A stretch of 64,000 bases of DNA from Palsa-504 sp963739615 (GTDB lineage: Bacteria; Actinomycetota; Actinomycetes; Streptosporangiales; Streptosporangiaceae). This document shows positions 60,353-64,000 of the stretch, piece by piece. A program made the position numbers and the translations under genes. The notes below the pieces were generated by a model that did not search any database, had not been told where the DNA came from, and saw only the letters and a program-made list of their open reading frames with translations. Position 1 is the stretch's first letter. Every line of letters starts with the position of its first letter. Location of the stretch: contig CAVUBD010000008.1 in the NCBI GenBank assembly GCA_963739615.1, forward strand, positions 19,081 to 83,080. The letters are read 5' to 3'.

Positions 60353-60976
60353 ATGGCTAACACCGAGAAGGTAGCCGCGGTCGCCGAGCTTACCGGCCGG
60401 TTCCGCGACTCCGAGGGCGCGGTGCTGACCGAGTACCGCGGGCTCACCGTGGCCCAGCTCGCCGACCTGCGCAGGTCGCTCGGGGGCAACGCCACGTTCA
60501 CCGTGGTGAAGAACACGCTGACCAAGATCGCGGTCACCGAGGCCGGGCTCACCGACCAGCTGTCGTCGCTGCTCGTCGGCCCGTCAGCGGTCGCGTTCGT
60601 CGACGGTGACGTGGTTGAGGCGGCCAAGGGCCTGCGCGACTTCGCCCGGGCGAACCCGCTGCTGGTGATCAAGGGCGGCGTGCTCGACGGCAAGGCGATC
60701 ACGCCCCCGGAGATCATCGAGCTGGCCGACCTGGAACCGCGCGAGGTTCTGCTGGCCAAGCTGGCCGGCGCCATGAAGGCGTCGCTGGCCGGCGCCGCCG
60801 CGACGTTCAACGCGCTGCCGGTGCAAATGGCGCAGCTCGCCGAGGCGCTGCGCGTCAAGCGAGCGGACGCGGAGGGCGCGGACGCATCCGCCACGCCGGA
60901 CACCGCAGACGCGCCAGCCGGGCTCGCCAGACCCCGGCGCCGAAGGCTGACCGGACCCCGCACGCTAGGTATTTAA
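60353..60976 (+). CDS. rplJ: 50S ribosomal protein L10
   Basis: L10 anchors L7/L12 dimers to the ribosome stalk. The protein shows VAAVAELTGRFRDSEGAVLT, YRGLTVAQLADLRRSLGGNA, TFTVVKNTLTKIAVTEAGL, SAVAFVDGDVVEAAKGLRDF and the L12-binding helix end ALPVQMAQLAEALRVKR. ATG 60353 follows GAGGAGG. The last 20 or so residues in this frame are an odd Arg-rich tail (ARPRRRRLTGPRTLGI). One frame over, the DNA would end with SPDPGAEG and a stop at about 60943, more typical of the acidic tail, so a one-base slip near 60920 is likely. The core is unaffected. Confidence 0.93.
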   Translation: MANTEKVAAVAELTGRFRDSEGAVLTEYRGLTVAQLADLRRSLGGNATFTVVKNTLTKIAVTEAGLTDQLSSLLVGPSAVAFVDGDVVEAAKGLRDFARANPLLVIKGGVLDGKAITPPEIIELADLEPREVLLAKLAGAMKASLAGAAATFNALPVQMAQLAEALRVKRADAEGADASATPDTADAPAGLARPRRRRLTGPRTLGI

Positions 60977-60994
60977 GGAACGAGGAACACCATC

Positions 60995-61384
60995 ATGGCG
61001 AAGATGAGCACTGACGACCTGCTTGAGGCGTTCAAGGAGATGACTCTCCTGGAGCTGTCTGGGTTCGTGAAGCAGTTCGAGGAGACGTTCGACGTAAAGG
61101 CGGCCGCCCCGGTCGCGGTGGCCGCTACGACGGGCGGCGGCGCAGCCGCCGAGGCCGAGCAGCCCGAGGAGCAGGACGAGTTCGACGTCATCCTCGAGGC
61201 CGCGGGCGACAAGAAGATTCAGGTCATCAAGGAGGTGCGCAGCCTGACCAGCCTCGGCCTCAAGGAGGCCAAGGACCTGGTCGACGGCGCGCCCAAGACG
61301 GTCTTGGAGAAGGTCAACAAGGAGGGCGCGGACAAGGCGCGGGCAGCCCTGGAGGGCGCTGGCGCCACCGTCACCGTCAAGTAG
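60995..61384 (+). CDS. rplL: 50S ribosomal protein L7/L12
   Basis: The 129-residue stalk protein recruits translational GTPases. It has the dimerising N-terminus (MSTDDLLEAFKEMTLLELSG), an Ala/Gly/Glu hinge and the C-terminal domain EFDVILEAAGDKKIQVIKEV, GLKEAKDLVDGAPKTVLEKV and ALEGAGATVTVK. ATG 60995 follows AAGGAACGAGG, 18 bases after the rplJ frame. Confidence 0.97.
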   Translation: MAKMSTDDLLEAFKEMTLLELSGFVKQFEETFDVKAAAPVAVAATTGGGAAAEAEQPEEQDEFDVILEAAGDKKIQVIKEVRSLTSLGLKEAKDLVDGAPKTVLEKVNKEGADKARAALEGAGATVTVK

Positions 61385-61418
61385 CCGTAAGGCTGCGCTA
61401 GGCGGCAAAGAGCGCTGC

Positions 61419-61464
61419 GAGGCCCGGGCTTCGCGTCACCCAGGTGGCGTGGAGGCCGGGCCTC
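61419..61464 (+). terminator. Long stem-loop after rplL
   Basis: GAGGCCCGG pairs perfectly with CCGGGCCTC across an internal structured loop, 34 bases after the rplL stop. It likely ends or attenuates the rplJL transcript before rpoB. Confidence 0.6.
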
Positions 61465-61831
61465 ATACGTGCCGCCCGCCCGGCAGGCAACGCGACACGC
61501 CCGGAAACGCCCGCTTCGCGGGCAGGAATAATGTCCTACCCTGCCGTGTTGTCGCTTACACATAACATCGCATGTGGCATGCGTCACCAGGCAACTTGCC
61601 CCGAGTGTCCGGTTTGGACTTGACTCTTGGTCGCTAAAGAGCGATGCTGCGGAGCAACCGTGAATCTCATAGTGGCGTACAGTTGACCAGCGGTGTGGCC
61701 ATCGGCTACACTGCTAGTTTGCGCTGCACTCTGACGTCCTCGGTTTCTCCCTCGCGTCTACGGGGTTTCGCCGCGGGGCGTTTGGCGTGCGTGCGGTGAT
61801 ATTTCCGTGACAAAGTTCGGAAGGACCCCTG
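61465..61831. other. Gene-free leader of rpoB
   Basis: The stretch between rplL and rpoB contains no gene. It carries the promoter described separately and a roughly 110-base untranslated leader before the TTG start. Confidence 0.55.
61683..61712 (+). promoter_or_regulatory. Sigma-70 type promoter for rpoB
   Basis: TTGACC (61683-61688) and TACACT (61707-61712) are separated by 18 bases, a good match to the housekeeping HrdB/SigA consensus. Transcription would start near 61719. Another TTGACT lies at about 61618. Confidence 0.65.
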
Positions 61832-64000
61832 TTGGCAGCATCGCGCAGCGCCTCCGCAACGACTACCTCCGCAACGCATTCTGGTTCACGCCGCGTGTCG
61901 TTCGCGCGTATCCAGGAGCCGCTCAAGGTACCCGACCTCCTCGCCCTGCAGACCGAGTCGTTTGACTGGCTGCTAGGCAACGAGAGGTGGCAGGCCCGTA
62001 CCAACGAAGCCAAGGACGCCGGGCGCAAGGACGTGTCCGAGCAGTCCGGCCTCGAGGAGATCTTCGAAGAGATCAGCCCGATCGAAGACTTCTCCGGCAC
62101 CATGTCCCTCTCGTTCCGTGATCACCGGTTCGAGCCGCCCAAGTACTCCTCCGAGGAGTGCAAGGACAAGGACATGACGTTCTCCGCCCCCATGTTCGTG
62201 ACGGCGGAGTTCATCAACAACACCACTGGCGAGATCAAGAGCCAGACGGTGTTCATGGGCGATTTCCCGCTCATGTCGGCCAAGGGCACCTTCATCATCA
62301 ACGGCACCGAGCGCGTGGTGGTCAGCCAGCTGGTCCGCTCGCCGGGCGTGTACTTCGACCGCCAGGTGGACAAGACCAGCGACAAGGACATCTACGCCTG
62401 CAAGGTCATCCCGTCCCGCGGGGCCTGGCTGGAGTTCGAGATCGACAAGCGGGACGCCGTCGGCGTCCGCATCGACCGCAAGCGCAAGCAGAGCGTGACC
62501 GTGCTGCTGAAGGCGCTCGGCTGGGATAACGCGAAGATCCTGGACCGGTTCGGCAACTACGAGTCCATGCGCGCGACCCTGGAGAAGGACCACACGGCCG
62601 GCCAGGATGAGGCGCTGCTCGACATCTACCGCAAGCTGCGGCCGGGTGAGCCGCCGACGCGCGAGTCGGCGCAGGCGCTGCTCGAGAACCTGTACTTCAA
62701 CCCGAAGCGTTACGACCTGGCTAAGGTCGGCCGCTACAAGGTCAACAGGAAGCTCGGCCTCGACCTGCCGATCCGGCAGGGCACGCTGAGCGAAGCCGAC
62801 ATCGTCGCGACCATCGAGTACCTGGTCCGCCTGCATGCGGGCGAGGAGGAGACGATCGCGGGCGAGACGATCATCCCGCTGGAGACCGACGACATCGACC
62901 ACTTCGGCAACCGGCGGCTGCGGACCGTGGGCGAGCTCATCCAGAACCAGGTCAGGCTCGGCCTGGCCCGGATGGAGCGCGTGGTCCGCGAGCGGATGAC
63001 GACCCAGGATGTCGAGGCGATCACGCCGCAGACCCTGATCAACATCCGGCCCGTGGTGGCGTCGATCAAGGAGTTCTTCGGCACCAGCCAGCTGTCCCAG
63101 TTCATGGACCAGACCAACCCGCTGGCGGGCCTGACCCACAAGCGCCGCCTCAGCGCGCTCGGCCCGGGGGGCCTGAGCCGGGAGCGGGCGGGCTTCGAGG
63201 TCCGCGACGTGCACCCCAGCCACTACGGCCGGATGTGCCCGATCGAGACCCCTGAAGGGCCGAACATCGGCCTGATCGGCTCGCTGTCCAGCTACGCGCG
63301 GGTGAACCCGTTCGGCTTCGTCGAGACGCCGTACCGCAAGGTGACCGACGGCGTGGTGACCGACCAGATCGACTACCTGACCGCCGACGAGGAGGACAGG
63401 CACGTCATCGCCCAGGCGAACACGCCGCTTGAGGCCGACGGCACGATGGCCGAGAACCGCGTGCTCGTCCGCCGCAAGGGCGGCGAGATCGACTACATCC
63501 CGCCGACGAGGTCGACTACATGGACGTGTCCGCGCGGCAGATGGTGTCCGTGGCCACCGCCATGATCCCGTTCCTTGAGCACGACGACGCCAACCGCGCG
63601 CTGATGGGCTCGAACATGCAGCGGCAGAGCGTGCCGCTGCTTCGCAGTGACGCGCCGCTGGTCGGCACCGGCATGGAGTACCGGGCCGCGACCGACGCAG
63701 GCGACGTCATCCTGGCCGAGAAGCCGGGCGTGGTCGAGGAGTCCTGCGCGGACTACGTGACCGTGATGAACGACGACGGCACCCGCACCACGTACCTGGT
63801 GCAGAAGTTCCACCGGTCCAACCAGGGCACCTGCTTCAACCAGAAGCCGATCGTCGAGGAAGGCGAGCGGGTGGAAAAGGGCCGTGTGCTGGCCGACGGC
63901 CCGTGCACCGACTTCGGCGAGATGGCGCTGGGCAAGAACCTGCTCGCGGCGTTCATGCCGTGGGAGGGCCACAACTACGAGGACGCGATCATCCTGTCCC
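61832..64000 (+). CDS. rpoB: RNA polymerase beta subunit, 3' end outside window, one frameshift
   Basis: The core catalytic subunit of RNA polymerase. The TTG start at 61832 follows GGAAGGA. RVSFARIQEPLKVPDLLALQ, TFIINGTERVVVSQLVRSPG, and the rifampicin region GTSQLSQFMDQTNPLAGLTH with KRRLSALGPGGLSRERAGFE (wild type at the usual resistance positions) are intact, then HPSHYGRMCPIETPEGPNIG. At about 63499-63507 a base is missing: ...GGEIDYIPP must be followed one frame over by DEVDYMDVSARQMVSVATAM and so on to PWEGHNYEDAIILS at the window edge. Because rpoB is essential, this slip is almost certainly a sequencing or assembly error. Confidence 0.95.

Noticed and set aside
1..64000. CRISPR arrays, insertion sequences, rRNA genes or prophage
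   Set aside because: I found no regularly spaced repeats, transposase reading, rRNA segment or phage structural gene anywhere in the window.

Overview
The window comes from a high-GC actinobacterium. Signs of this are GTG and TTG starts, ATGA and GTGA overlaps, BTAD-type and WhiB-type regulator genes, a DinB/DUF664 protein, an F420-reductase-like protein, MaoC-type HadA/HadB dehydratases and a translational T-box before ileS. The order cannot be fixed by eye; a Streptosporangiales-like soil actinomycete would fit.

Two halves differ sharply. From about 44.3 kb to the right end is orderly core genome: a lone form-II CoxL-like oxidoreductase, tRNA-Met, rpmG, hadA-hadB-murB, then leftward ileS with its T-box, an adenosine deaminase and aspC, then tRNA-Trp, secE, nusG, rplK, rplA, the L10 leader, rplJ, rplL and the start of rpoB.

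From 1 to 44.3 kb is an accessory region in which intact genes alternate with remnants. Intact genes include hsp20, DUF2252, a DinB protein, a PLP decarboxylase fused to a cyclic-nucleotide-binding domain, a cyclic-nucleotide-binding patatin esterase, an MBL hydrolase, a class III aminotransferase, a BTAD regulator, and an HTH gene divergent from methionine aminopeptidase. Remnants carry single-base frameshifts (pspA, rhodanese, MMPL, tfuA) or internal deletions that keep both ends of the gene (DEAD helicase, aminoglycoside-phosphotransferase-like gene, radical SAM gene, FHA-ABC transporter, two glycosyltransferases). Others are short scraps (kinase, PglX-like, threonine dehydratase, WhiB, enolase superfamily). 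rpoB, an essential gene, also carries a one-base frameshift, so part of the single-base damage is probably sequencing error. The large deletions are harder to explain that way.

The most interesting system lies at about 11.95-17.55 kb. A YcaO cyclodehydratase, a B12-binding-type radical SAM enzyme and a TfuA protein are joined by ATGA overlaps and followed at once by an 88-residue gene that looks like a RiPP precursor, with an acidic helical leader and a short beta-branched core ending TIAIVIRIRF. YcaO plus TfuA is the known pairing for peptide-backbone thioamidation. Two unfamiliar upstream genes, one starting with a His/Cys-rich metal-binding-like stretch, may belong to the same locus. The radical SAM gene lacks the second half of its barrel in this copy, so the pathway may be decaying here.
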